Origin: Kitasatospora indigofera
GTDB lineage: Bacteria > Actinomycetota > Actinomycetes > Streptomycetales > Streptomycetaceae
Direction: 5' to 3'
DNA: 64,000 nucleotides
Assembly: GCF_014655955.1 (NCBI RefSeq)
Contig: NZ_BNBO01000014.1
Coordinates: 62,001-126,000 of the forward strand
In this document: positions 1 to 7,440 of the stretch, piece by piece
How positions within the stretch are numbered: position 1 is the first letter of the stretch
Layout of the letters: every line of letters begins with the position of its first letter
The notes under the pieces: model-generated
What the model saw: the letters and a program-made list of their open reading frames with translations, nothing else
What the model was told of the DNA's origin: nothing
Databases searched by the model: none
Program-made: the position numbers and the translations under genes

Positions 1-823
1 CGGGGAAGGCCACGGCGGCCCGCTCGTCGGCGGAGAGCCAGTTCTCCTTGACCATCCCGTCGAGCACGTAGTTCCAGCGGTTCATCGCGTTCTGCTTGCC
101 GGTGGCCGTCGCGGTGGCGACGTCGTAGGCGCTGGGGGCGTTGAGCAGCGTCGCGAGGTAGGCGCCCTGCGCCGGGTCCAGCGCGGCGGCGTCGACGCCG
201 AAGTAGGCCTGGGCGCCGGCCTGGATGCCGTAGGCGCCGCGGCCGTAGTACGAGGTGTTGAGGTAGCCCGCGAGGACGTCGTCCTTGGTCTCGGTGGCGT
301 CCACCTTCAGCGCGATGAACAGTTCCTTCACCTTGCGGCCGACGCTCTGCTGCTGGCTGAGGTAGGTGTTCTTCACGTACTGCTGGGTGATGGTGGAGCC
401 GCCCTGGGTGCCCTCGCCCTTGGCCGTCTTGACCGCGGCCCGCAGCAGACCTGGCACGTTGACCGCGCCCTCGTGGTAGAAATCGCGGTCCTCGGCGGCC
501 AGCGCGGCGTGCTGCGCGGCGGGGGAGACCTTGTCCAGGGCGACGTTCTGCCGGTTGGTCTGCCCGGTCCTGGCGATCACCGAGCCGTCCTGGTAGAGCC
601 AGGTGTTGCTCTGCGCGGTCGCCGCCGCGTGCGCGTCGGGGACCTGCACCAGGGAGACGGCGAGGACGAAGCCGCCGGTCCCCAGCAGCAGCGAGGTGAC
701 CAGGCCGGCCACCGTGACCCGCCAGCCGGGGATCAGCCGCCGCGGGCCGGTGCGCCGGGGGCGCTTGCCGGACGGGCTCTTGCTGGACGGCGCGCTGCGC
801 TCACTCCGGGAGGTACGTGGCAA
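1..823 (-). CDS. Class A penicillin-binding protein, N-terminal part (runs off the left edge)
   Basis: The protein builds peptidoglycan: its glycosyltransferase (GT51) domain polymerises lipid II, and a transpeptidase domain should follow beyond the window. The 274 codons present hold a basic, Ser/Arg/Pro-rich cytoplasmic tail, one membrane segment (about residues 40-60) and the GT51 core: the EDRDFY glutamate motif, GGSTITQQ, and the YYGRGAYGI block before the downstream AAALDPAQGAYLA helix. The TTG at 821-823 was chosen because AGGAAAGG lies 9 bases upstream; an in-frame GTG further upstream lacks such a site. The gene is truncated by the window edge, so its length and transpeptidase cannot be judged. 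Confidence 0.85.
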   Translation of the reverse strand, partial: MPRTSRSERSAPSSKSPSGKRPRRTGPRRLIPGWRVTVAGLVTSLLLGTGGFVLAVSLVQVPDAHAAATAQSNTWLYQDGSVIARTGQTNRQNVALDKVSPAAQHAALAAEDRDFYHEGAVNVPGLLRAAVKTAKGEGTQGGSTITQQYVKNTYLSQQQSVGRKVKELFIALKVDATETKDDVLAGYLNTSYYGRGAYGIQAGAQAYFGVDAAALDPAQGAYLATLLNAPSAYDVATATATGKQNAMNRWNYVLDGMVKENWLSADERAAVAFP

Positions 824-970
824 AGCAGCGGGCCTTTCCTGCGGGCGGATCGTGCCAGCCTGCACAGGCGGTCGCATAAAAGGTTAGGGACCTTTGTCCC
901 ATTTTTGCCCGATGTGGCGGCTCTCACGTCCGCCGCCCGCCCGACACGGTCGTCGTCGGGGCAACGCGAA

Positions 971-998
971 GAGGCCCCCCGCTCTCGCGAAGGGCCTC
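971..998 (-). terminator. Hairpin terminator of tRNA-Lys copy 1
   Basis: Inverted repeat GAGGCCC (971-977) / GGGCCTC (992-998) lies 12 bases beyond the tRNA 3' end in the direction of transcription. The same hairpin follows the other three copies. Confidence 0.6.
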
Positions 999-1009
999 TC
1001 GGCTGTCTG

Positions 1010-1083
1010 TGCGCCGCCAGGGACTCGAACCCCGGACCCGCTGATTAAGAGTCAGCTGCTCTAACCAACTGAGCTAGCGGCGC
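1010..1083 (-). tRNA. tRNA-Lys (anticodon CTT), copy 1
   Basis: A complete 74-nt cloverleaf can be folded by hand. The acceptor stem is GCGCCGC/GCGGCGC with discriminator A, the D stem is GCTC/GAGC, the anticodon stem is GCTGA/TCAGC around loop CTCTTAA (anticodon CTT), and the T stem is CGGGG/CCCTG with TTCGAGT. CCA is not encoded. It is identical to the copies at 1969, 50336 and 55895. The upstream side carries a TATTGT -10-like hexamer and a shared GTCAGCAG leader. Confidence 0.97.
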
Positions 1084-1209
1084 CTGCTGACCTGGAGAAC
1101 AATACACGCTCCGCCCGGCCGCGACGAAACGCCCGCCCGCGCGCGGCGGGAGCCGCCCGTTCCGTGCCGGTCCCGGGGCGGGCGCCCCGCGCCGTGCGGG
1201 CGCCGGGGC

Positions 1210-1854
1210 TCAGCCCGAGTTGGCGGCGGCCGCGTCCGAGCTGGTCACCCGCTGCACGGCCCGGGCGATCGGCAGCTCCCGGCCGAGCGGCCTCAGGGCG
1301 CGCCGGACGTCCGCCCCGGCCGGCCCGGGGAAGACCTGCCGGGCCAGCCCGCCCGCCGCCAGCAGCCCGGCCAGTTGCCGGTCGCGCTCCGCGGCGGTGG
1401 CCGGGGAGAGGGCGGCGGCCCGGAGCCGGGCGGCGATCTCCTGGCCCGCCGCCGGCGGCACCACCCGATGGCGCCGGTACGGGACGAGCCCGAGGAAGCG
1501 CCGCCGTTCGGTGCTCAGCAGGCCGCGGGCGGTCAGCGAGGCCAGGACGGGCCCCACGGCGTCGCGGCCGATCCGCCGCACCGCCAGGTCGAGGGAGGGC
1601 GGGCGCCGCCGCTTGCCGGCCTCGCCCAGCCGGGCCAGCACCCCGGCGGCCACCGGGTCCTGACCGGCGAACGGCTGGTACTGCGTGATGTGCCTGCCCT
1701 CCACCGCGATCGCGCCGCCGACCAGCATCTCGGCGAGCACCGCACCGGCCAGGACCCGGTGGAATCCGCCGCGCATCCGGACCACTCCGCCGGCCGGCTC
1801 GGCGCACACCAGCACCAGCTCCTCGGGGATCGTTCGGGCGTACGGCTGGGTCAC
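1210..1854 (-). CDS. GPP34 (GOLPH3/VPS74-like) family protein
   Basis: This 214-residue protein matches the bacterial GPP34 family, relatives of the eukaryotic Golgi phosphoprotein 3 that bind phosphoinositides. In actinomycetes their role is unproven. Family signs are the IPEELVLV start, a small hydrophobic helix after GGFHRVLAG, the LTARGLL block and an arginine-rich middle. The GTG at 1852-1854 was chosen because AGGAG sits 6 bases upstream; a GTG 27 bases earlier has no comparable site. It stands alone between two tRNA-Lys genes, so its neighbours give no functional hint. Gene identity is fairly sure; its biochemical role is not. Confidence 0.8.
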   Translation of the reverse strand: MTQPYARTIPEELVLVCAEPAGGVVRMRGGFHRVLAGAVLAEMLVGGAIAVEGRHITQYQPFAGQDPVAAGVLARLGEAGKRRRPPSLDLAVRRIGRDAVGPVLASLTARGLLSTERRRFLGLVPYRRHRVVPPAAGQEIAARLRAAALSPATAAERDRQLAGLLAAGGLARQVFPGPAGADVRRALRPLGRELPIARAVQRVTSSDAAAANSG

Positions 1855-1924
1855 GGGCGTCTCCTGTCCGGTGCCGGGCACGGTCCTGCCGCCGGCCCTT
1901 GCCCGGTGCGGAGGGCGGGGAAAC

Positions 1925-1962
1925 GCCGAGAGGCCCTCCGCTCTCGCGAAGGGCCTCTCGGC
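1925..1962 (-). terminator. Hairpin terminator of tRNA-Lys copy 2
   Basis: A perfect 12-bp inverted repeat, GCCGAGAGGCCC (1925-1936) / GGGCCTCTCGGC (1951-1962), directly downstream of the tRNA. Confidence 0.7.
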
Positions 1963-1968
1963 TGTCTG

Positions 1969-2042
1969 TGCGCCGCCAGGGACTCGAACCCCGGACCCGC
2001 TGATTAAGAGTCAGCTGCTCTAACCAACTGAGCTAGCGGCGC
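1969..2042 (-). tRNA. tRNA-Lys (anticodon CTT), copy 2
   Basis: Identical over all 74 nt to copy 1, with the same cloverleaf and CTT anticodon. The -10-like TAATGT lies about 20 bases upstream. Together with copy 1 it brackets the GPP34 gene. Confidence 0.97.
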
Positions 2043-2165
2043 CTGCTGACCCGGAAGACATTACACGCCGGTGAGCGGATCCGCCGAATCGCCACCGTCC
2101 GGTCACACCGGGTAGCCGTTAGGGCGGGGCCGGACGGGCGGGGCGCCCGGGTGTCCCGCCCGCGG

Positions 2166-2519
2166 TCAGCGGTCGCGCGGGCCGATCCGCCAGGCGGCCA
2201 GGACGACCAGGAAGGAGGCCGCCGAGAACCCGGTGCACCACCAGGCGGTGGCGGTGCTGCCCGCCATCCAGGCGTTGGTGGCCACCGTCAGCGCCCACAG
2301 CTGGCCGATCACCACGGTGATGGCGACGGCCACCCTGGCGGTGAGCATCGCGGAGCGTTCGGGCTCCTGCTCGGTGCCGGCGCCGGGGCCGGGCCCGGTA
2401 CGGCGCACCCGGGGGTCGGCGTAGCCGCTGGTGGCGCGGATCTGCGGGTACCGCTCGGGCACCGGCCGGTTGAGGCGGGGCTCGGCGCTGCTCGGGGTGT
2501 ACTCGGGCGGGTAGCTCAT
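2166..2519 (-). CDS. Small two-TM membrane protein, last gene of the molybdoenzyme operon
   Basis: The product is a 117-residue protein with a hydrophilic, proline-rich N-terminal half and two hydrophobic segments in the C-terminal half (about residues 60-80 and 88-107). I do not recognise a family. Its ATG overlaps the TGA of the Rieske gene (ATGA), so the two are almost certainly translationally coupled. It therefore belongs to the molybdenum oxidoreductase operon, where it may anchor or assemble the complex; that is inference from position only. The start at 2517-2519 is fixed by the overlap. Confidence 0.75.
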   Translation of the reverse strand: MSYPPEYTPSSAEPRLNRPVPERYPQIRATSGYADPRVRRTGPGPGAGTEQEPERSAMLTARVAVAITVVIGQLWALTVATNAWMAGSTATAWWCTGFSAASFLVVLAAWRIGPRDR

Positions 2520-3100
2520 GACCGCCTCCCGCAGCCGGCCCGCTCGGCCAGCGCCGGGTCGCGTTCCCGCAGGCCGCGGCAGAGGCCGGCCTCCTCGCTC
2601 TCGCCCGAACGCGCCGTGCCGATCGCCCAGACCGCGCCCTGTTCGTCCTCCACCACCAGCACCTTGGGCAGCGGGCGGGGCGGTGGTCCGGAGGTGACCT
2701 CGCCGGTCCGGGCGTTGAACACGCCCTCGTGGCACGGGCAGTAGAGCCCGTCCTGCTCGGCGTGGTTGTCCCGCCAGAGCACGCCGCAGGCCAGGTGGGT
2801 GCAGACGGTGGACCAGCCGACCAGGCTGCCGTCGGCCAGCCGGATCGCCATCGCGCGGTCGTCCTCGCCCGGGTAGTCGAAGGTGACGGCCTCGCCCGGC
2901 GCCAGCCGGTCGGCGACCTTCAGCGGGGCGGCCGTGCCGTCCCCGTGCCGGTGCAGGACGCCGGCCGAGACCAGCGTCGAGCCGACGGCCAGGCCGCCGG
3001 AGACGGTGGCGACGATCCGCAGGTAGTCCCGGCGGGTGGTCAGGGAGTCGGCACTGATCCGGTCGACCAGGGCCCGCTCCTCCGGTGTCGGTCCGCTCAC
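2516..3100 (-). CDS. Rieske [2Fe-2S] protein of the molybdoenzyme operon
   Basis: This 194-residue iron-sulfur protein should pass electrons between the molybdenum enzyme and a partner in or outside the membrane. The N-terminus carries a twin-arginine stretch (TTRRDYLRI, residues 21-29) before a hydrophobic segment, as in Tat-exported Rieske proteins. The cluster ligands are visible: C100-T-H102 and C121-x2-H124. The GTG start overlaps the preceding gene's stop (GTGA), and the stop overlaps the next gene's ATG. The acidic/Arg-rich tail after residue 160 with two extra cysteines is unusual for a Rieske protein. The family is certain; the redox partner is not. Confidence 0.9.
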   Translation of the reverse strand: MSGPTPEERALVDRISADSLTTRRDYLRIVATVSGGLAVGSTLVSAGVLHRHGDGTAAPLKVADRLAPGEAVTFDYPGEDDRAMAIRLADGSLVGWSTVCTHLACGVLWRDNHAEQDGLYCPCHEGVFNARTGEVTSGPPPRPLPKVLVVEDEQGAVWAIGTARSGESEEAGLCRGLRERDPALAERAGCGRRS

Positions 3101-3864
3101 GCCGGTGCTCCGTTCCCGGGCGTGGGCCGCCCGTTGACCTCGATCACCCTGAGCAGGCCGCCGGCCGGCGGCCCGCCGTCCGCCGGTCCGCCGTCCGGCC
3201 GCCCCCGGTCGGCCTGTCCGCCCGCGGGCCGCCCGTCCGAGCGGGAGCCGTCGCCCACCGTGCCGGCCAGCACGTCCGCGACCAGCAGCCCGCCCGCGGG
3301 CAGCCCGCCCGGCAGCGGCGCGGCCCGCTGCTCGGCGGGCACCACCATGGCGACGCCGGTGCTCACCGTGACGTCCCCGAAGGCGAACATGGTGGAGACG
3401 TCGACCCCGGGCCGCTCGGCCTGCAACTCCTCCAGGGACCCGTAGAACAGGGCGCCGGTCGGGCAGACCGTGGCGCACATCGGCGCCAGCCCGTACGAGG
3501 TGCGGTCGTAGCAGAGGTTGCACTTCATCTGCAGCTTGGATTCCAGGTCGATCTTCGGGACGCCGAACGGGCAGGCGTTGACGCAGTTGGCGCAGCCGAT
3601 GCAGCGGGTCGGGTCGGCCTCCTGGACGACGCCGTCCGCGGTGATCAGGATCGCGTCGGCCGGGCAGACCTCGGCGCAGGGGGCGACCGGGTCCTCGCAG
3701 TGCATGCAGACGGTCGGCAGCGAGGCCACCGAGCGGCCCTCGTCCGGGTAGTCCAGGTGGATCATCGACTTGCCGCGGTGCGAGTCGCACTCCCGGCAGG
3801 CCGAGACGCAGGCCTGGCAGCCGATGCAGCGGCCGGGGTCGATGAAGATGGTGCGTCCGAGCAT
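3097..3864 (-). CDS. Four-cluster ferredoxin subunit (NrfC/DmsB/FdhB type)
   Basis: This is the electron-transfer subunit of a molybdopterin oxidoreductase complex. In 255 residues, four CxxCxxC-type cysteine groups are seen: C13-C23, C53-C67, C88-C98 and C115-C134, enough for four [4Fe-4S] clusters, as in DmsB or FdnH-like subunits. A Gly/Pro-rich low-complexity tail (about 195-235) follows. The gene starts 5 bases after the stop of the catalytic subunit and ends in a GTGA overlap with the Rieske gene. The ATG is supported by an upstream purine-rich GAGAGGGG. Confidence 0.93.
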   Translation of the reverse strand: MLGRTIFIDPGRCIGCQACVSACRECDSHRGKSMIHLDYPDEGRSVASLPTVCMHCEDPVAPCAEVCPADAILITADGVVQEADPTRCIGCANCVNACPFGVPKIDLESKLQMKCNLCYDRTSYGLAPMCATVCPTGALFYGSLEELQAERPGVDVSTMFAFGDVTVSTGVAMVVPAEQRAAPLPGGLPAGGLLVADVLAGTVGDGSRSDGRPAGGQADRGRPDGGPADGGPPAGGLLRVIEVNGRPTPGNGAPA

Positions 3865-3869
3865 GCCGG

Positions 3870-6206
3870 TCAGCCCCTCTCGGCGGTGCCGCGGCCCTGC
3901 GGGGCGGTCGGCGGCAGCGGGTCGCTGCGGGAGTGCTGCGCCTCGGGGTAGGCCTCGCGGCCCGGCGGCATCGGCGGCGCGGGGACGGGGTCGAGCTGTT
4001 CCGCGCGCTCGATCCGCACCGCGCAGACCTTGTACTCGGGGATCTTGGAGCGCGGGTCCAGGGCGTCGTTGGTCAGCGCGTTCGCCGCCACCGGGTGGGG
4101 CCAGTGGTACGGCACGAAGACGTGGTCGGCCCGGATCGCCTCGGTCACCAGGGCCGGCAGCACGGACGCGCCGCGCCGGGTCACCACCCGGACCGCCTCG
4201 CCGTTGCGGAACCCGTGCGAGGGGTGGACCTCCACCCAGGGCCGCGGGGTCTGCTCGACCAGCGCGCCGAGCCGCCGGGTCTGGTTGCCGGACAGGAAGT
4301 GCGCGACCGTCCGGCCGGTGGTCAGCGTCATCGGGTACTCGTCGTCGTACGGGTCGGCCGGCGGGTGCCACTCGACCACCTGGAGGTGCACCTTGCCGTC
4401 CGGGTGGTACGTCCGCCCGTCCTCGAACAGCCGGGGGGTGCCGGGGTGCGCGGTGTCCGGGCAGGGCCAGGCGATGCCGCCGGTCTCCTCCAGCCGCTCG
4501 TAGGTGATGCCGTAGTAGTCGATCACCGTGCCGGCCGAGGCCCGGCGCAGCTCGTCGAAGACCTCCCGGGAGCCGGCGAAGTCGAACTTGTCGCCGACGC
4601 CCAGCCGGCGGGCCAGCTCGCACATCACCCAGGTGTCGGTGCGCACCCCGCTCGGCGGCTCCTGGGCCTTGTTGTGCTTGACCACCCGGGCCTCGGCGTT
4701 GGCCATCACGCCCTCGTCCTCGGCCCAGGTGGTCACCGGGAAGACCACATGGGCGTTGGCGGAGGTCTCGGAGAGGAAGAAGTCGAACTGGGCGTGGAAC
4801 TCCAGCTTGTCGTACCCGTCCTTGACCACCGCGTAGTTGGGCAGCGAGACGAAGGGGTTGTTGCAGATGCCGATCAGCCCGCGGATCTCACGGCGCTGCA
4901 TCTGCCAGACCATCTCCATCATCGAGGTGCCGGCCTGCGGGAGTTCGGTCTCCTCGATGCCCCAGATCCCGGCGATCTGCCGGCGGTGCTCCGGGTCGTT
5001 GATGGAGCGGCCGCCGGGCAGCAGGTCGGACTTCTGGCCGTGTTCGCGGCCGCCCTGCCCGTTGCCCTGCCCGGTGATGGTCCCGTAGCCCGCGCCCGGC
5101 CGGCCGAGGTTCCCGGTCGCCGCGCAGAGGTTGATGACGGACAGGCAGTTCTCCACGCCCTGGGTGTGGTGCTCGATGCCGCGCGCGTGCCAGGCCATCG
5201 CCCGCCCGGCCGTCCCGAACAGCCGGGCGACCTGGACGATCTGTTCGGCGGGGACGCCGCAGATCGCGGCGGACCGCTCCGGCGGGTACTCGGCGACCTT
5301 GGCCTTCAGTTCGGGCCAGCCGGTGGCGTGCGCGGCGAGGAAGGCCTCGTCGGTGAGCCCGTCCTGGACGATCACGTGCAGCACCGCGTTGAAGAACGCC
5401 GAGTCGGTGCCGGACTTCAGCGCGACGTGGACGTCGGCGGTGCGGGCGACCGCGGTCTCCCGCGGGTCCACCACGATCAGCTTGGCGCCGCGGTCCCGGG
5501 CGCCCCAGACGTACTGGGTCATCACCGGGAAGCACTCGCCGACGTTGGAGCCGGCGATCAGCAGGCAGTCGGTCCGCAGGATGTCCGAGAAGGGGTTGGC
5601 CGCGCGGTCGATGCCGAAGGCCAGCTTGTTGGCCCCGGCGGCGCTCACCATGCACAGCCGCCCGTTGTAGTCCACGTGCCGGGTCTTCAGCGCCACCCGG
5701 GCGAACTTGCCCACCAGGTACGTCTTCTCGGAGAACAGGCTGGCGCCGCCGAGCAGCCCGAAGGCGTCCACCCCGTGCTCGCGCTGGATCCGCCGGACCT
5801 CCTCGACGGTGTACGTCAGCGCCTCCTCCCAGCCGACCTCCCGGAACGGCTCCTCGCGGGAGCGGCGCAGCAGCGGCGCGGTCAGCCGGTCGGGGTGGTT
5901 GACCTGCTGGTACGCGTTGATTCCCTTGGGGCAGAGCCGCATCCGGTTGATGTCGTGGTTGCGCGGCTCCACGCCGAAGACCTTGCCGGCGGCGTTCACC
6001 CGCAGGTACATCCCGCACTGCACGCCGCAGAAGCAGCAGTGGGTGGGGACGAGGGTCTGCTCGGCCTGGTCGGCCCGCCAGCCGGAGGCGGGCAGGCCGC
6101 CCGCGTCGCGGAAGTCGCGGGTGCCGGGCGGGGCGACCGCCGGGTCGAGCGGGACGGCGGCGCCGAGCAGGACGGGCGGGTCGAGCGGGACGGGCCGGTC
6201 GGTCAT
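3870..6206 (-). CDS. Molybdopterin oxidoreductase catalytic subunit (FdhF/NapA-like)
   Basis: This 778-residue Mo-bisPGD enzyme is the catalytic subunit of the operon's oxidoreductase. The N-terminal [4Fe-4S] site is C57-x2-C60-x3-C64-x27-C92 with the adjacent CPKG lysine. The probable Mo ligand is C185 in NGRLCMVSA, a cysteine as in NapA and Cys-type formate dehydrogenases. The C-terminal molydop-binding domain includes MTLTTGRTVAHFLSGNQTRR and the EYKVCAVRIE end. No Tat motif is present. The ATG overlaps the stop of the membrane subunit gene (ATGA). Formate dehydrogenase and nitrate reductase are the two leading readings; the substrate cannot be decided here. Confidence 0.9.
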   Translation of the reverse strand: MTDRPVPLDPPVLLGAAVPLDPAVAPPGTRDFRDAGGLPASGWRADQAEQTLVPTHCCFCGVQCGMYLRVNAAGKVFGVEPRNHDINRMRLCPKGINAYQQVNHPDRLTAPLLRRSREEPFREVGWEEALTYTVEEVRRIQREHGVDAFGLLGGASLFSEKTYLVGKFARVALKTRHVDYNGRLCMVSAAGANKLAFGIDRAANPFSDILRTDCLLIAGSNVGECFPVMTQYVWGARDRGAKLIVVDPRETAVARTADVHVALKSGTDSAFFNAVLHVIVQDGLTDEAFLAAHATGWPELKAKVAEYPPERSAAICGVPAEQIVQVARLFGTAGRAMAWHARGIEHHTQGVENCLSVINLCAATGNLGRPGAGYGTITGQGNGQGGREHGQKSDLLPGGRSINDPEHRRQIAGIWGIEETELPQAGTSMMEMVWQMQRREIRGLIGICNNPFVSLPNYAVVKDGYDKLEFHAQFDFFLSETSANAHVVFPVTTWAEDEGVMANAEARVVKHNKAQEPPSGVRTDTWVMCELARRLGVGDKFDFAGSREVFDELRRASAGTVIDYYGITYERLEETGGIAWPCPDTAHPGTPRLFEDGRTYHPDGKVHLQVVEWHPPADPYDDEYPMTLTTGRTVAHFLSGNQTRRLGALVEQTPRPWVEVHPSHGFRNGEAVRVVTRRGASVLPALVTEAIRADHVFVPYHWPHPVAANALTNDALDPRSKIPEYKVCAVRIERAEQLDPVPAPPMPPGREAYPEAQHSRSDPLPPTAPQGRGTAERG

Positions 6207-7294
6207 CTGAATCCCCGCTTCACCTGGGAGAGGTACGCGGTGCCGCGCAGCACCCGCTTGCAGCGCGGGCAGTACTCGGCCCAGTCGTCGAAGCCGAGCC
6301 TGAGGTCCCGCATGGTGGCGCGCAGGTTCTCCACGTAGGGGGCGGTGTCGACCGGCTCGCCGCACCTGCGGCAGGCGAGCAGCTCCCCGCCGGGGTGCCG
6401 GCGGGCGGTGTACTTGAACAGCTGCATCCCGACGGCGGCCGGGCGCTGCACGATGTGGAAGAACTTGCCGAACGGCAGGTAGACCAGGGTCAGCACCACC
6501 GAGGCCATGTGCAGGACCGACAGGAACTCGTACCCGCCGCCGTCCAGGGCCACTTCGGAGAAGGTCAGCAGCAGACCGGTCACCGAGACGGTGAGCAGGG
6601 CGATCAGCGGCACGAAGTCGTAGCCGAAACGCTGGCCGGTGATCGCCCCGCGGTCGCGGAAGCGCCGGTGGAGGAAGTACCCGGCGCCGGCGATCACCAG
6701 GACGGCCGCGAGGTCCAGGCCGTGGTACATCGCCCAGCCGAGGAGGCTCGCGGAGTCGAAGCCCAGCACCGTGAAGCCCCAGAGCCGCATCTCGTAGCCG
6801 GGCCCGGCGGCGCTGGACGCGGTGAAGGTGAACCAGCCCCAGGTCAGCGGGAAGGTGATCGCGGCGGCCAGCAGGCAGCCCCAGAACATCAGCTGGTGGG
6901 CCGCCCAGCGGGCGTGCGAGCGGGCGCCGAGGAACTTCTGGAAGCCCAGGTAGGTGGCGATCATGCGGGGCAGCGCGGTCGGTGCGTCGCGCAGGTTCCG
7001 CCAGGACAGGGCGGCCTGCCGGCCCTTCCGGAAGAGGCGGCGGGAGGCCGGCGCGGACACCCAGACGGTGTACCGGTAGGCGACGCCGAAGGCCAGGAAC
7101 AGGGTGGCGACCGTGTAGGGGACGAGCGCGGAGTCGAAGTCCCGCAGGCCCCGGCTGCCCAGCACGATGGCCACCAGCAGGAGCCCGGTCACCCCGCCGG
7201 CCACCAGGGAGGCCCGGAGGGCCACCGGCCGCCCCGGCTCCGGGGCGGGCGGATGCTCGTGCGGCGGGGCGTCCGCCGGCTCGGTCACTGCCAC
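6203..7294 (-). CDS. Cytochrome b-like membrane subunit with zinc-ribbon tail
   Basis: The first gene of the molybdoenzyme operon encodes a 363-residue integral membrane protein with about five to six helices. Four histidines in or beside membrane helices (H133, H191, H262, H280) are spaced as in NarI-like subunits that hold two b hemes, so it should exchange electrons with the quinone pool. The soluble C-terminus carries two CxxC pairs (C308/C311 and C342/C345), a likely zinc ribbon or rubredoxin-like site that is not typical of NarI. GGAGGA lies 6 bases before the GTG start. The NarI-like assignment is by pattern, not by search. Confidence 0.8.
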   Translation of the reverse strand: MAVTEPADAPPHEHPPAPEPGRPVALRASLVAGGVTGLLLVAIVLGSRGLRDFDSALVPYTVATLFLAFGVAYRYTVWVSAPASRRLFRKGRQAALSWRNLRDAPTALPRMIATYLGFQKFLGARSHARWAAHQLMFWGCLLAAAITFPLTWGWFTFTASSAAGPGYEMRLWGFTVLGFDSASLLGWAMYHGLDLAAVLVIAGAGYFLHRRFRDRGAITGQRFGYDFVPLIALLTVSVTGLLLTFSEVALDGGGYEFLSVLHMASVVLTLVYLPFGKFFHIVQRPAAVGMQLFKYTARRHPGGELLACRRCGEPVDTAPYVENLRATMRDLRLGFDDWAEYCPRCKRVLRGTAYLSQVKRGFR

Positions 7295-7395
7295 CGGGGC
7301 TCCTCCGTGCAGGCGTGGGGGCGACTGCTCCGGACGCTACTGACGGACCGTCGGGTCCGCGCGCCGGGCGGGGCGAACGGGTGACCCGGGGCCAC

Positions 7396-7439
7396 GCACC
7401 GCGCGGCGGGACGTCCCCGGCGGTCCCGCCGGGCGGTGC
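7396..7439 (-). terminator. Terminator hairpin after the OppDF gene
   Basis: A 17-bp inverted repeat with one mismatch (7396-7412 / 7423-7439, loop 7413-7422) starts two bases after the OppDF stop. Confidence 0.55.
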
Positions 7440-7440
7440 G

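Noticed and set aside
3933..6338. An 801-codon plus-strand frame opposite the molybdoenzyme gene
   Set aside because: Low-complexity Gly/Arg/His-rich shadow of the catalytic subunit; no ribosome site and no motif.
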